Origin: Zantedeschia hybrid cultivar
Lineage: Eukaryota; Streptophyta; Magnoliopsida; Alismatales; Araceae
Assembly: GCA_030544215.1 (NCBI GenBank)
Contig: JARZZO010000011.1
Span: 3,458,001 to 3,522,000, forward strand
DNA length: 64,000 nucleotides
Direction of reading: 5' to 3'
The notes under the pieces: model-generated
Seen by the model: the letters and a program-made list of their open reading frames with translations, nothing else
What the model was told of the DNA's origin: nothing
The model's database searches: none
Made by a program: the position numbers and the translations under genes
In this document: piece after piece, positions 46,501 through 56,513 of the stretch
Position numbering within the stretch: the stretch's first letter is position 1
How the letters are laid out: the number at the start of each line of letters is the position of its first letter

Positions 46501-49500
46501 ACACCCACTGCACGCACACACACACCCCAACCCAATCATATAATGGGAAAGCCCCTTATTTCATGGCCAAAGAAGCATGAACTACTAGGTGCCACCTGAA
46601 AGTGTAATGTGTTTTTCACCTTGTTCATTTTTGCTGTTAGCCATCATTGCTATCTGTAACACATATGCTACCTATTTGCTGTAATGACATTTTTACCATA
46701 CACCTGCTCCCATTAACCCGAGTTACCTGACATTGGCTCACATAAAGATGTGGCTCATTTGCCTTGGAGTAGCATGCATTACTAAACATATTCTTGTACC
46801 AGTAGAGGAAAGAGATGTAGGCAGTATCACTTCTTTCAAAAGTAGAAAGCAAATCCCTCAAGGTGGATGATATAGTCATTCTATCTGGATTTATCTTAAA
46901 TAAACAAATGATTTATTTCCCCTTATTCCTTTTAGGGGAGTTGGGAAGATGAAAGTACCAAAGTAAGAAGATTTGGTAGTAAGTGACGAGGGTGTGAAGA
47001 AACAATCATGGATGTTGTAATGATGTGTATGCTTATTTGAAGATAATTTGGACTGCAAAATATAATGGCATCTCACCTTAATTCTCTTTTAAGTAGGAAG
47101 AGTGTTAGAAAGCTCCACAGGAGGTGTTATCCAGAGTTTGGATTAGCCAGAATTAGGAAAGAAGGGAGTGCCCCATACGAATATCTAGAATCAGAGAGAA
47201 GATGGTTACAGGGGTATACAGAAACCATCTGTCATGAAATGCTACAAGAAGGCTTATGTTTGCTGAAGATAACTTGAACTGCAGATCTTCATATAAAGCA
47301 AGGATGGCAGTCTCGGTACTGGTCCCGCCCTCTCAGCCAATCAGTACCAGTGCCAATACATATATCATTATCGGTCCATTTAGGTGGTACCAGACTGAAA
47401 CCAGCTGTATTGACCAGGTACCAGCTGGTTTCGGCCCGGTGACTTCGCCGACTCGGTAAGCCAGATCAGATCGGGTCTGGCCAGATACAAGTCGGATCCG
47501 ATCCGACTCGGGGAAACTTGGTTAGACTCGCACCGTCACACAAATCAGGTTGATTCAGTCTTATTTATGAATTTTTTCCAAATACTTAATAAGATACAAG
47601 TCACATCAAGTCCCATTGAGTAGGCTCGAGTCGGATCACAGCAACCCATACCGGATCGTAGGATATCTCACAAGCTTGCATGAGTCACATACAAGTCGGT
47701 CCAAGTCGAGTCAGTTCGAGTCATATCGAGTTGGCTCAAGTCGGATGCGACTTGGCAAGTCAAATTGTCCCAGCGACTCGGACTTATCCAGATACGAGTC
47801 AACTCGTACAATTCAGCCCATCTGGTACGATTCAGCAAACCATGCTGCCATCCTTACCAGTACTGGCCGGTACCATTTTATTTATTTTTTTGCATTTCAG
47901 GTACCAGTTTCACCCCCTTATCATTTCCGATACCGGCCAATACCGGTACGTATTGGCCGATACTGGTACGATACGTCCGATGCTGGCGTCTAGAATATAA
48001 AGCAAGTGGACACTCTGATTCTTTATTTCTATCATATGGTTGCTGCATCCTATCTATCCTGGATGCCTTTCTTCGATGTTGCTTACTGCTTCTGAGAAAG
48101 TATCTAGTTGAGTATACATGAGTTATTGACTGCTTTTGGACAAGTCCAATATTGATGAAATGATATTTGCCTTGTGCTGTTATTTGAGTACTTTTTATAC
48201 TGAAGACTAGTTGGAAGAGTGCGGAGTAATGTGCACATGCATTTTGTCAACTCGTCACTAGCCTTTTTGTTTATGACCCTTGATAGATATCTTATTAATC
48301 TAATCTCTTCTCACGTCTGAAAAGAGGACATACCATTCAATGTTTATCTTTCTCATCAGTGAAGTAAAAGCTATTTTCTGAAGCATGCATCTCTTCTTTC
48401 CATTCGTACACATGATTCATGTCAATATTACTTGCATGCCATCCCTTGCATTGCATGATGCATGTCAATATTGCTTGCATGCCATCCCTTGCATTGCTAG
48501 GAATCGCCAGGTCCTGATTCGAATGCTTCAAATGGTATTTCATTTATGGAAGCAACTTTTAACAAGTTGCTAGAGGCTGGTTTTGAAGATTTATAGAAAC
48601 CAATGTTGGCTTGTATTCACTAATATCAGTCAGCATTTACAAATCAGGCTGTCATTTTTTCTTTTTGTTTCATTCTAGAAAATCCTGCTGGACGTGAGTT
48701 CGAATCATCATGAATTGCATAGTAAAAGCTGTATTTATGTCAAGTACCTAGGAAACACAATCTTGGCTCAGGAGTTGTGCCAGAATCTTTCTTGGCTTAA
48801 AGCAACTAGCATTATATCAGAATCTTGAACACGTCAGTTTCGTCATTTTCTTATCATATTTTTTATTGAAATTCCCTATAAATTTTGACATTATAAATCT
48901 TAAAATCAAAGTAGAAAAATCCTATAAAGAACGTATCCTTACTAGCAGAGTAATTATAATGCATGATCTGAAGTTTATCAACTTGTTCATACACTGCAAG
49001 ACAGAAAGTCTCACATAGGTGGCTGGGATCTTTGTTCCTCTGTATAAAATTTGTTCTTTAACAAGTACCATACCTTACTGGTGTGCTACCACTGCCACTT
49101 GCACCACCCTAAGTCCTATGATATCATGATTGTTACCCGGTAACTCATCATCATCACCACCCCTAGCATAGAAATTTCTGAGATTGATTATTAGTGCGTT
49201 AGGTCTAATGATCTAAAAAGGTAGGTGAGTATATATAAGTGAATGGGAATTCCAAGAAATTCAGGTCAATTGCTAGATATTTGAGCTATGTGTTTACCTA
49301 TTCCTTTGTGAACTTGGTTCAAAATCTATGAAGCATTAATTTTTACATCTGATTTGTTCCTTACCCTATGAAGCATCTGTCTTGCCAGGTATTCTTGGTT
49401 TCAGACTATGTGGTTAAGATCTATGTTGAAGGAGGTTTGGAATCATCTTTGTACAGTTTGGGCACAGAGGTATTGCTTCAGTTGCTTGAATCCTCAATTT

Positions 49501-52500
49501 GTCAAGGTATTTCTTTGCTCATATTTGATGAGTTTCCAATTGTGTCTTTGCAGCTCGAGTTTTATAGTTTCCTTCATAAATCACAGTCACCTCTGGTAGA
49601 GCATGTTCCTGTGGTGTATGCTAGTGGTATTGTTGTTCATGAATTTGGTTCGTATAGAAGTTATACCTGGGATGGAAAGGGAGTACCAGATATAATTACA
49701 AGCTTTGATGTGTGTGATGGAAACTGCCATGATGATGGTTTTCCTTTTGGTGTCTGGGGTAAGATGAAATTTCAACTACCAAAAGGAGAAGCTAGATCAT
49801 CCTCAAGGTTATGGCCATACTTGATAACCAAGAGATGCAAAGGAGACATCTTTGCTAATGTGTAAGTAATTTAATTTGGTTTTGTCTTAAGTTAGCAATG
49901 AATGGAACAGACACCACTTGACAAAAACCTGTTAACCAGTTATACAGATAAACATGATATCACTTACACTAACTTTGCTTCTTTCAGGAGAGACGTATTA
50001 TCAATGGATGACATTCATAATCTAGCTTCATTTTTGGGTGAACAACTGCATAACCTTCACCTACTGCCCTTGCCACCCCTCCAAATTGCCGGTCATTTGG
50101 AGGATAGTGAGATACATTTCACAGGAGGTGCTTTCATTGGCTCGGACAAAGGTTCCAGTGTATTTCAAAGACATGTTGTCGAGGATGAAGATTCAAACAG
50201 CTTTAGATTTTCACCAAAATGGAGGTTTTTCATTGCAGCAATTGAAAGAAGAAAGAGCAATCTGTCTAGTAACTTGGCTCAATGGTAATTGTTCTGAACT
50301 ACAGGAACATTACGAAGTAACTAGGAGCATGGAATATGATGTGATTTTTATTTTTTGGAGTTATAACATTAATTTACATGTTTTTCAATGGGGTTGTAGT
50401 TCCATGATAATTAAATCTCATTTCCACCTATTTATTACACCCCCCCCCCAGAGCCTCATAATTTATGTTGGTGAATATCCATCAAGGCACACAATTCCTA
50501 GTTGTTAGACATGTATGTGCCTAGTATTGCGTATATGAATAGACAACTTGATTAACCTTTTGAAGGCATGCTGCTAGAGTACAACTCCATGTGTACATTT
50601 TATAGTTGTATTTTCTGTACACATATTCTTATCCTTTTACTTCATGTACTTTGTGGCAAGTTCTCTATTATGCGATGCACCATAGATTATAGATCTGTCT
50701 TTTGCTGACATCCCCCCCAAAAAAGAACTGACTTCTGCTGCCTTCTGGTTTTCTAGATTGTTGCATAGTTCATTCTAAGTTCTACTTTCAGGGGTGATCC
50801 TATTCCAGGAACTTTGATTGATAAAGTTGAAGAATACATCCCATGTGATCCTGCACTATTGCTCAGTGTATTCAAGGTTGTTTTCAGGGTTAATTCTGTC
50901 CTCTTTATTATATATATAAACTGTAACATCTGAACTCTTCTCATCAGGATGAGGACAGCTTTTATATGGCCTGCCAGGCGCCTTCCTGGATACACTCAGA
51001 TATTATGGATGATAATATTCACATGGAACAATACTCTACTGGTCAATGTTTTAAGCCGACAGTTACAGATGCTCATTTAATATTGAATGATACTGGGGAT
51101 CCAGTGAATGAGGAAAATCTGAAGAGATGGCATCCTGCACATATTCTTGATTTTGGTGACTTATGTATAGGTGATTTCTTTTTTTCGTGTGTGTTTCATC
51201 CTTGATTCCACAATCGTGTCATCCTCATTTAGTTGGAGTGTGAAACCTATGGTTCATGTATCATTTCTTTTACTTTTACAATGTCATCTTGAAGAAGAGA
51301 TAATTTTGTGATCAATATGATTTATTTAATTGCTTGCTTTTGTTTAGCATTAAAAAGATCATGTTTCCTATGTTCTTTTCTTTAAACAGCAAACATTAAT
51401 ATCTTGTCTCTTTTTTATAGAGATTTTATTTTCCTTCCACTTTTGATATTATGAATGTAAGTGGCAGGACAAAGAGTTGATTATCTGCCCTGTTAACCTT
51501 ATGCTTTTGTCTGAGGGGACAATCACCTTAGCCACTTTCTTCAGTTTTTTGGCCAACATTTTTATAAGAATGTTGTAAACTCACTTTAGATTTTTAGTAC
51601 ATGTTAGAAGACTGATCAACCAGTGGCCTTGTGTTGTTTCACTCATGGTTGGCAGTATCGCCTGATACCAACATGTATTGGCCGATATGTATTGGTGTCG
51701 GTCAGTACAGATACCAATATACCCTACCTACCGATACAGGGCGGTACCGGGCTTATACCGGTCCGGTAGGTACGTATTGGTACCGGTACCAGCTGATACT
51801 GAGACCGGTATCGAGACTACTATCCTTGGTTTCACTTCTACAGCTTTGAGATTATGTCGTATATGGCATTTGTAGAATCTAAGGGAAAGATCATTCAATC
51901 CCTGGAAAACGTGTATGGCTCTGAAGACAACTTCCTAGGTATTCTACCTTCCAGGTCCATTGTCTTTAAGACTGTGTTCAACATGATAGTTTTTTGACTA
52001 GATATGGACATCGACCATGTTTTGATTTTGAACTCATAGTTCTGCCCCCGTAGGGGAGATTTAGAAGCAGTCTAATCTTGATATTTCAGGAATATGTCTG
52101 ACCAAGTGAACTAGGTGACACGGGTGGGAAGCTGGGCTAGAGGCTGGGCTACTGCACTTCCTGCACAAAACTTGGAACTTCTGCATATCTTGATATCTTC
52201 AAAGCTGGCTGCTTCTCTCATGCATCAAAAGAACTGTGAAGTTCCAGCTGAACACCAGGGTAGTGCATGTCACATGTCAGTCTTCCATTTTCTGTGAGCT
52301 ATAAATACCAGCGAACATCCATATGGGCCCATCTTCATCTGCCGTCAGCACAATCAACGGCAAAAGAAGGCATGGTTAATGATGGAAGAAAGCTTTGGGA
52401 AAGAAGAGAGATAAGAAAACAGATCTGAGAATGGAAGAGAATCCTGCATGAGACTTGAGAATGACTTTCACTGGAAGGTCTTTTGGGTATGTGTAATAGT

Positions 52501-55500
52501 TTTATGGGTCATTCCCATTTTCATGGAAATGACCCTTTCATGCTTGGCCTCCTCAGAGTGGTTATCAAACATGGCAGAGACTCTTCTTTCCTCATTTTAA
52601 GTGATGAAGCTTTCTGGGTACCAAAGACGGCCAAAGTCTTTCTGGTGACTATCAAGGTGGAGATTTTGGGGATATGTCCATTAACCTGTGTTCATGGATT
52701 GAAAGATAAAGTTCTCATTACAAATGTGGAGTCAACAATTAAACAATTGTCAAATTAGGTGGTTAATGGCTATGAAGATGTCTAATGAAGTTTCGGATAG
52801 TACATCTTGGCAGTGTGCTTGCACGTGATGAAGCTTCGTATAACATGATTTTGTTTTCAAGAATTTAAGCAGCCTGATGGGTCCCCACTAGGAGTAAAAA
52901 TTCTTGGAGAGAAAAGTGCATGGATTTTGAGAGTTGCTTGATCCATCTTGATAACTTAAGTGTAGATGGCTGAAGGGAAGTTTTTTTTTTAATTTATGTT
53001 GTTGTACTTGCCTTCTGAATAGGAAATTTCAAGAAGGTGCATTGGCTGGATTGCTGCAGGGGTAGTGAAGCTCTACAGGAACCTTGAAGAAAAGAGTTGA
53101 TTGCAGAAACTAACAGGAAGGTACCGACTACTATATTGGGCACAGGGCTTCGTATTTTTGAGCCATCACAGAAAATGGACCATTGTTAAAAAGCGGATGA
53201 ACCAAGGAAATTACTTATTATGTTGGAAAATATCGATAAACTTAAACTGTGGATATTTTTTTCATTCTGAGTGATTTGAAGCTGATAAAGTTTGGATGGT
53301 GTTATCTCATGTTGAGGGTTCTGGAGTTGCATTTTGTGGTTGTTTCCTGCAATATGGTTGTCATGTTCAAGAATTTAGGTAGCTCAAGAAGACACCACTT
53401 ACACAATGTTTCTAAGAGTTGATTGATTTCTAGGTGATAAAACAGTGTGCATGTCTCTGCACCTCTCTATGTTGATCAAATATGTAGTATCGTATTGGTA
53501 CCTAGTCTGCTAAATTTAATTTTCTGCATTTTCCATTCAGGTTACAAAATATTGCATTCGTACATAATGAGTATTTAATTGCTAATACTACCGTTTATAA
53601 GTATTATTTAATATAAGAACACATGGAAGGGATAAGTATAAAACATATAATTAGATATTTCATTTTGTCATGTTCACATTTTCAGCATGACAAAAGCTGT
53701 TATATGATAGAGTTTCTATACAATAAGATGGGATATTTGTTTAGCCAGCTACTTCTGTGCTGCCAACATCAGCTGCATTTCTTCATCCGGGTGACCAACA
53801 TGACAAGAGGCCAAGATAATGTTCTATTACAAATTTTAGATAAATGACATGGCATACTACTTCACCTCCAAATGAAACTTTACAACATTTATAGTGCATG
53901 TCTCATGTTATGGAATAGCTTGCAATATGTCTCCTTTCTGATTGACTTTGATTTCCTTTTTCTCATCTCACAGGCGATCCTATATGTGATCTGATTCCAA
54001 TACATATAGATGTTTTCAGAGGAGATTCATGCCTTCTCAAGCAATTACTAGAAAGCTATAAACTGCCTTTAGGAAGAAAATATTCTGATGGGACTATAAG
54101 CAGTCGGACAAAGTTTGAAAGACTATCATATCGGGCCATGTATGTTTGCCCTGTGACTCTCCTTTATTATGTTAATTCTGTAAATAAAATAAATGATTTC
54201 GCTCTATTCTATGTGTTGATATGTGCCCATCAACATTGGTGTTTACTTGTTTCCCTTTTATCTATCTCTGTGCTTGATGTCAATCACCATTCTTCATATT
54301 TGTAGAAACCACATGGTCATGTATGGTTCACAGATGAATGCACCATAGACAGGATAGAGAGGGGAATGACCCTGAAGATTAATCCTTCTCTATGATATAG
54401 TTGGATAAAATGTTTTTCTTCCCCAACATAATTGTGGATTGCACTGCCAATTTTATTAAATAAATAATAGAGGTAGTACAACCTAGCAAGGGAGGGGAGA
54501 TTTCTCACCCCCTATACTACAACTACATTAAAAGGAAAAGTAACCTTCTACTGTTCTCGCAGATGAAATAAAGTAACCCAGCCCCCAAAGAACAAACAAA
54601 AGAATAACGGAAATATAACAGACTGAATGCAGAGCAAAAACATGCTGATATCCCTCCCTTCCCTCTACTCTCACTGGGAATGGGAGCAACTTTTCTGTTG
54701 TTGAAACATCATCTGTTGGAGGAAGCTTCCTGCTGCATGCGTCCACTATTCTCTTCCCGGTCCTTTGTCCTCACTATTAGAGGTCTTGGGAAGGCTCTGA
54801 AGTTCATTGTGACCTCTGGCTTTCTTCATATCTTTATGTTTGGTATCTGAACTCTCTGTCCAAAGTTCGTGAAATTGTCCAATTATATAATTGATATGGA
54901 CACCAAGTATGCTGACTTTCTCTGTTATCTCCTCGTTAGTCTAATCAGACAAGAAATTCCTCACCTTTGGTGCCTTACTGGTGAGACTAAAGAAGCAGTT
55001 GGTGGTGGGAGTTTGGAAAACTTTGAATTTGAAACGCGTGTACTAACACCAGTTTGAGGAAGAGGCTTATGGTGAGATTCTTTTCCTCTCAGAATCTGGA
55101 ACATCTTCGAATTGACTTTGCACAAATCATGGGCACTTTCAGAGCAAGAGTGGGAACATCACCACTAGAGGGCTTAACATGACAACAATTTTAGTTGAAA
55201 GAAGTTCAACACAAATTGACAGAATAAGATTTATAACGATGAGGATGCCACATCTTTGAAGAACCCCAGATTGGATGGATAAGCTTAGTCGTATGCACCT
55301 GAAATATTCATTCGATTATTTGCCTATGCCTTTGAAATATTCATTCTATTTTTTACCCTTTCATGACATCTAGTATTTTCTGCCCTTATCAGAGTACAAG
55401 TATGTTGAAAGGTTTCATGCCTTTGAAGTGTAGTAGGATTTATAGTTGCATGCTTGTAGGACAATGCCCTTGTTTTGACTGTTACAATCTCAGATATTAT

Positions 55501-55749
55501 TATAGATTGTACATTTGCTGTCATTTTCTGTTGCAAATAAAGTAACTGAAGGACATTCTATTTACTTGGTCATGAGATAACTGGGAACATGTCTTTTGTT
55601 CCATTGGCAGGTGCTATTGTATCCTACACGAGGAAAATGTCCTTGGAGCCATATTTAGTCTACGGAAGGATCTGAGGGATGCTACATCTTGGGAAGAGGT
55701 TGAAGAGGCTTTGTGGGGAGTATTAAATGAATACCAGTGCACAGATTAG
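31503..55749 (+). CDS. F-box / JmjC / APH-like protein (At1g78280 type)
   Basis: Intact 979-residue protein, 16 exons, all junction phases consistent: 31503-31636, 35425-35532, 35694-35749, 35864-36006, 36456-36653, 36753-36952, 45185-45284, 45418-45996, 46138-46260, 49389-49469, 49554-49861, 49988-50284, 50792-50876, 50948-51170, 53974-54139, 55611-55749. Residues ~17-45 are an F-box (LRVLPDELLCAILDRL), suggesting SCF ubiquitin-ligase assembly. The JmjC domain has the Fe(II) triad His262, Asp264 (SWHVDP) and His347 (PSGWWHCVLNL), so dioxygenase activity is plausible. The C-terminal third is aminoglycoside-phosphotransferase/kinase-like, with HSDIMDDN (His820, Asp822, Asn827) and a DFGD-type metal site at Asp872. 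Domain order matches the conserved plant family; substrates are not established by the sequence. The frame is open upstream of 31503, but that ATG matches the family N-terminus. Introns 1 (3.8 kb), 6 (8.2 kb), 9 and 14 carry transposons. Confidence 0.93.
32122..32386. mobile_element. hAT-type MITE in intron 1
   Basis: 265 bp with inverted ends TAAGGATGCGAATGG and TAGGGATGCAAACCGG. Flanking 8-mers GGGTGAAT and AGATGAAT agree at 6 of 8 positions. Non-coding. Confidence 0.65.
32740..33240 (-). pseudogene. Ty3/Gypsy integrase fragment
   Basis: On the minus strand, from the high-coordinate side, CHVFRGGTTNEG-like text is followed by VSIDFMLRLPHTQRGIDSLI, ITVDCFLKMAQFVACRKMMD and ASHIASLYFNRTMCLHGIPS. 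This is the Gypsy integrase core. NSAYNPQMDGQMKVVNHGL continues it near 32800-32860, the usual S.YHPQTDGQTE motif. The frame is broken in places and no LTRs were found, so this is an old internal fragment. Annotated only as a relic; it is not expected to be active. Confidence 0.8.
37190..37880 (-). pseudogene. LINE retrotransposon fragment (zf-RVT and 3' end)
   Basis: The minus strand encodes LCAFCGVEDEDADHRVANCP and SRAVWMCMG, the Cys/His zinc-binding motif (zf-RVT) at the end of plant LINE reverse transcriptases. After the MITE at 37471-37671 it resumes as AMHWSLWKEHNDTAFQ (37400-37440), matching the conserved W.IW.ERN..IF segment. It ends near 37190 in a tail with a poly-A-like context. 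Upstream LINE sequence continues at 41702-42500. Confidence 0.75.
37471..37671. mobile_element. GGCAGTAT-family MITE inside the LINE relic
   Basis: 201 bp, inverted ends CACGGTTGGCAGTATC and CATGGATGGCAGTATT, with perfect 8-bp target duplication TTCTCCAT (37463-37470, 37672-37679). The interior is built of TATCGGTACCGATACC-like motifs. Two relatives lie in introns 9 and 14 of the same gene. The 8-bp duplication suggests hAT. Confidence 0.88.
37865..38353. repeat. GCCTCAAGG-rich repeat, left half of a split element
   Basis: Begins near GGGCACTTTTCAAAAGCCTT and contains repeated AGGTGTAAGCCTCA / GCCTCAAGGC motifs. The right half, TATGCCTTAGTTCCTTGAGGC..GCCTTTTTAAACAATGCAC, follows the LTR element at 41697-41740. 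The two ends are roughly inverted (GCACTTTTCAAAAG versus GCATTGTTTAAAAAG), so a MITE probably sat here before the LTR element landed in it. Confidence 0.5.
38359..38707 (+). repeat. 5' LTR
   Basis: 349 bp, TG...CA, containing TATATATTG near 38539 as a possible TATA region and a CT-rich 3' part. Preceded by target duplication TTTAT. Confidence 0.9.
38711..38725 (+). other. Primer-binding site (tRNA-iMet)
   Basis: TGGTATCAGAGCAAG three bases after the 5' LTR. The first 12 bases match the complement of the plant initiator methionine tRNA 3' end, the commonest primer of plant LTR elements. Confidence 0.85.
39880..40210 (+). repeat. Degenerate internal repeats of the LTR-element leader
   Basis: CTCGTTTTGCGTGCC (or CTCGATTTGCGTGCC) recurs near 39897, 40050, 40120 and 40179, usually followed by GCACGC and A.CGAGGA. 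A 49-bp stretch at 40108-40156 (GTTGCCTCGATTTGCGTGCC) is repeated exactly at 41000-41048, inside the 306-codon ORF. Spacing is irregular and the copies diverge, as in duplicated retroelement leaders. Confidence 0.7.
40304..41224 (+). CDS. Unassigned 306-aa ORF inside the LTR element
   Basis: The longest frame of the internal region; I do not recognise it. From the in-frame ATG at 40322 the first ~150 residues look like a folded domain (FSFEVELPNSVKTRVYLEAT, SYIGLGREWIDERQVVIDHT). A charged helix follows (REKSEMRSELHKISAMLAKL, likely coiled coil), then acidic spacer text. The C-terminal ~80 residues come from the duplicated leader repeat and from relic polyprotein-end sequence, so the natural ORF may once have ended before 41000. 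No Cys-His zinc knuckle, protease Asp motif or RT motif. It could be a diverged gag or a captured host domain; neither can be shown here. Confidence 0.45.
   Translation: MVRFIIMDFSFEVELPNSVKTRVYLEATSFGNVISQSIVDSISHTDYVRVSRNQVYVPFFHLLRSSSTSRAIRYYDDAWCKIIPNGSYIGLGREWIDERQVVIDHTGRDCLIQPEEYQAPFLIPNATYQDRERFQQADDWEREKSEMRSELHKISAMLAKLTKPKDVVYEADPTMLEEYENQMKEVHYVADPVLEDEYLGEVESVTPIADNDLFPTKGNGPKTEPLLEDVVDQPKLPRFACQHPSAQILTTYGATSRPNFLLRLEYSCARWFMGHRCCFPSMLPSFPHGYCLILKFEDEFFRTRGE
41222..41570 (+). repeat. 3' LTR
   Basis: 349 bp, same length as the 5' LTR and nearly identical. Differences seen: CAGAG/CGGAG, CCTG/CATG and CCCTTCG/CCCCTCG. Confidence 0.9.
41571..41696 (+). repeat. Partial extra copy of the LTR tail
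   Basis: 126 bp repeating the last part of the LTR (from TTTTGAAATGA to CCCGCATCA). The target duplication TTTAT follows this copy, not the full 3' LTR, so the element was inserted with, or later acquired by unequal pairing, a tandemly duplicated right end. Confidence 0.85.
41702..42500 (-). pseudogene. LINE relic, upstream part
   Basis: The minus strand encodes NGQYSVKAFYTLLNA, VWKVKSPLKVKAFMCWFLNR and KLYHNKQQQG. This is the segment just before the zf-RVT Cys cluster of plant LINE reverse transcriptases. Further upstream (42200-42420, minus) ETMEERWTGC and FAIKEFVTIG recall the KKGGLG..NL...N.SLLGKW region. Several stops interrupt it. It joins 37190-37880 once the later insertions are removed. 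Confidence 0.75.
42501..44300 (+). repeat. AT-rich diverged direct repeats in intron 6
   Basis: Phrases recur at a few hundred bases: TTATTGAATGGCTAAAA.GTAA (43345, 43862), AATTCATGTTTTA (43402, 43921), GCAAAAGGGCAT (43442, 44047). They look like decayed copies of one unit. No coding region. GTAG microsatellite at about 43418-43440. Confidence 0.45.
44308..44343. repeat. Perfect 36-bp palindrome
   Basis: The half-site CCTCAAATGCCTAGGCGA is followed immediately by its exact reverse complement, with no spacer. GCCTAGGCGA/TCGCCTAGGC motifs recur at 44690-44800, suggesting both belong to one GCCTAGGCG-rich element, perhaps about 44275-44810. Confidence 0.85.
47299..47994. mobile_element. GGCAGT-family MITE, long copy, in intron 9
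   Basis: Begins CAAGGATGGCAGTCTCGG and ends ..GATGCTGGCGTCTAGA. ATATAAAG flanks both sides exactly (47291-47298, 47995-48002). TACCGGTACC-type motifs mark both ends. The ~380-bp middle (47450-47835) is a different composition made of repeated AAGTCGGATC / GAGTCGA phrases, so the copy may contain a nested insert. Not coding. Confidence 0.7.
48003..49388 (+). other. Right part of intron 9
   Basis: Anonymous intron sequence. A near-exact direct duplication of TGTCAATATT(A/G)CTTGCATGCCATCCCTTGCATTG occurs at about 48419 and 48467. Otherwise unremarkable. Confidence 0.5.
51644..51828. mobile_element. GGCAGTAT-family MITE in intron 14
   Basis: 185 bp from CATGGTTGGCAGTATCG to CTACTATCCTTG, with perfect 8-bp target duplication GTTTCACT (51636-51643, 51829-51836). 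The interior is TACCGGTACC-rich, as in 37471-37671. Confidence 0.87.
51837..53973 (+). other. Remainder of intron 14
   Basis: Intron sequence of about 2.1 kb. The 52080-53520 part has a different, less AT-rich composition and a TATAAATACC motif at 52301, reminiscent of an LTR-type insertion. Boundaries, primer site and coding motifs could not be established. A 91-codon frame at 52483 has no recognisable domain. Confidence 0.4.
54440..54770 (-). pseudogene. Probable 5'-truncated LINE tail in intron 15
   Basis: The minus strand ends in ..TTATTTAATAAAATTGG with AGGTTGTACTACCTCTATT before it. This resembles the end of the LINE at 37190-37220 (GTACCAGCTCTGTTTATT). The preceding frame reads LFVLWGLGYFISSARTVEG, without a diagnostic domain. 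Weak evidence. Confidence 0.35.
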
Positions 55750-56017
55750 GTAATCCTAGGCCATTTAGGTACTTCAACTCGACTCTATGACCATGGTGTA
55801 TTCATCTGAATCAGCAGCTGTTATCTTATCTATGATTGTTTGTTATGGGAATTCTTTAAAACACGAAGCAAATAAGTGAAGTTCTCTCTCACATCCGAGA
55901 TGGCAATAAACCAGATGTATTTACTTTTCGAGTTCTCATAGTCAGCATCATTTCTGAAATGTATTGCAACAAGGGATGTCTGCAGAAATATGCTTTGACA
56001 GAGGATCCTGTGGTTTT
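55750..56017. other. 3' flank of the F-box/JmjC gene
   Basis: Contains the 3' untranslated region after the TAG at 55747. No second gene is seen before the TRIM at 56018. Confidence 0.5.
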
Positions 56018-56300
56018 TGTTGGAGCGGGTATAGTCCTACATTGGTTAAGATGGGCTGTGAGGAGTGCTTATGACCCTGGGCCCTTCAAACTCAACAACT
56101 GGGTTTTGTGGTTTATAAGCTGGTATCAGAGGAGGTGTCTTGCCCAGCTTTATCTTCCGATTTGCGCCGCCTCCTCCCATCTAATTTCCACGGTCCATCT
56201 TTGCCGTAAGGGGGAGTGTTGGAGCAGGTATAGCTGTGAGCAGTGCTTATGACCCTAGGCCCTTCAAACTCAACACCTGAGTTTTGTGGTTTGTTAGAGT
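56018..56300 (+). mobile_element. TRIM (miniature LTR retrotransposon), copy B
   Basis: LTR-like direct repeats start TGTTGGAGC at 56018 and 56217 and share CTTCAAACTCAACA and GTTTTGTGGTTT. The primer-binding site TGGTATCAGAGG is at 56121 and a purine-rich GTAAGGGGGAG lies before the second repeat. About 283 bp in total, non-coding, same family as 6758-7085. Exact target duplication is unclear. Confidence 0.82.
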
Positions 56301-56513
56301 TTTTCTCTTTGTGTAAGTCTGGTTGATGTGGATACATTGTAATCTATTTCGAAGGGATTTAATTAATTACCTCTTATTTTGCATCAGTTTTCAAACGGCT
56401 TCTCTTTGTGATTCATGTATGCTGGTGACAAACCAGGTGATAGCTTGTGGTTTCCCCTTTCATCCTCAGTTAACCTGACGGCCCTGCAGTAACTTCCCTT
56501 TAAAATACAGCCA

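Noticed and set aside
46265..47277. Frames of 70-92 codons in intron 9
   Set aside because: They lie between well-supported exons 9 and 10 of the JmjC gene, contain A-runs or simple sequence and match no domain that I recognise.
52483..52758. 91-codon frame in intron 14
   Set aside because: No known domain. The surrounding sequence is intronic and may be an old insertion; there is no evidence that it is a gene.
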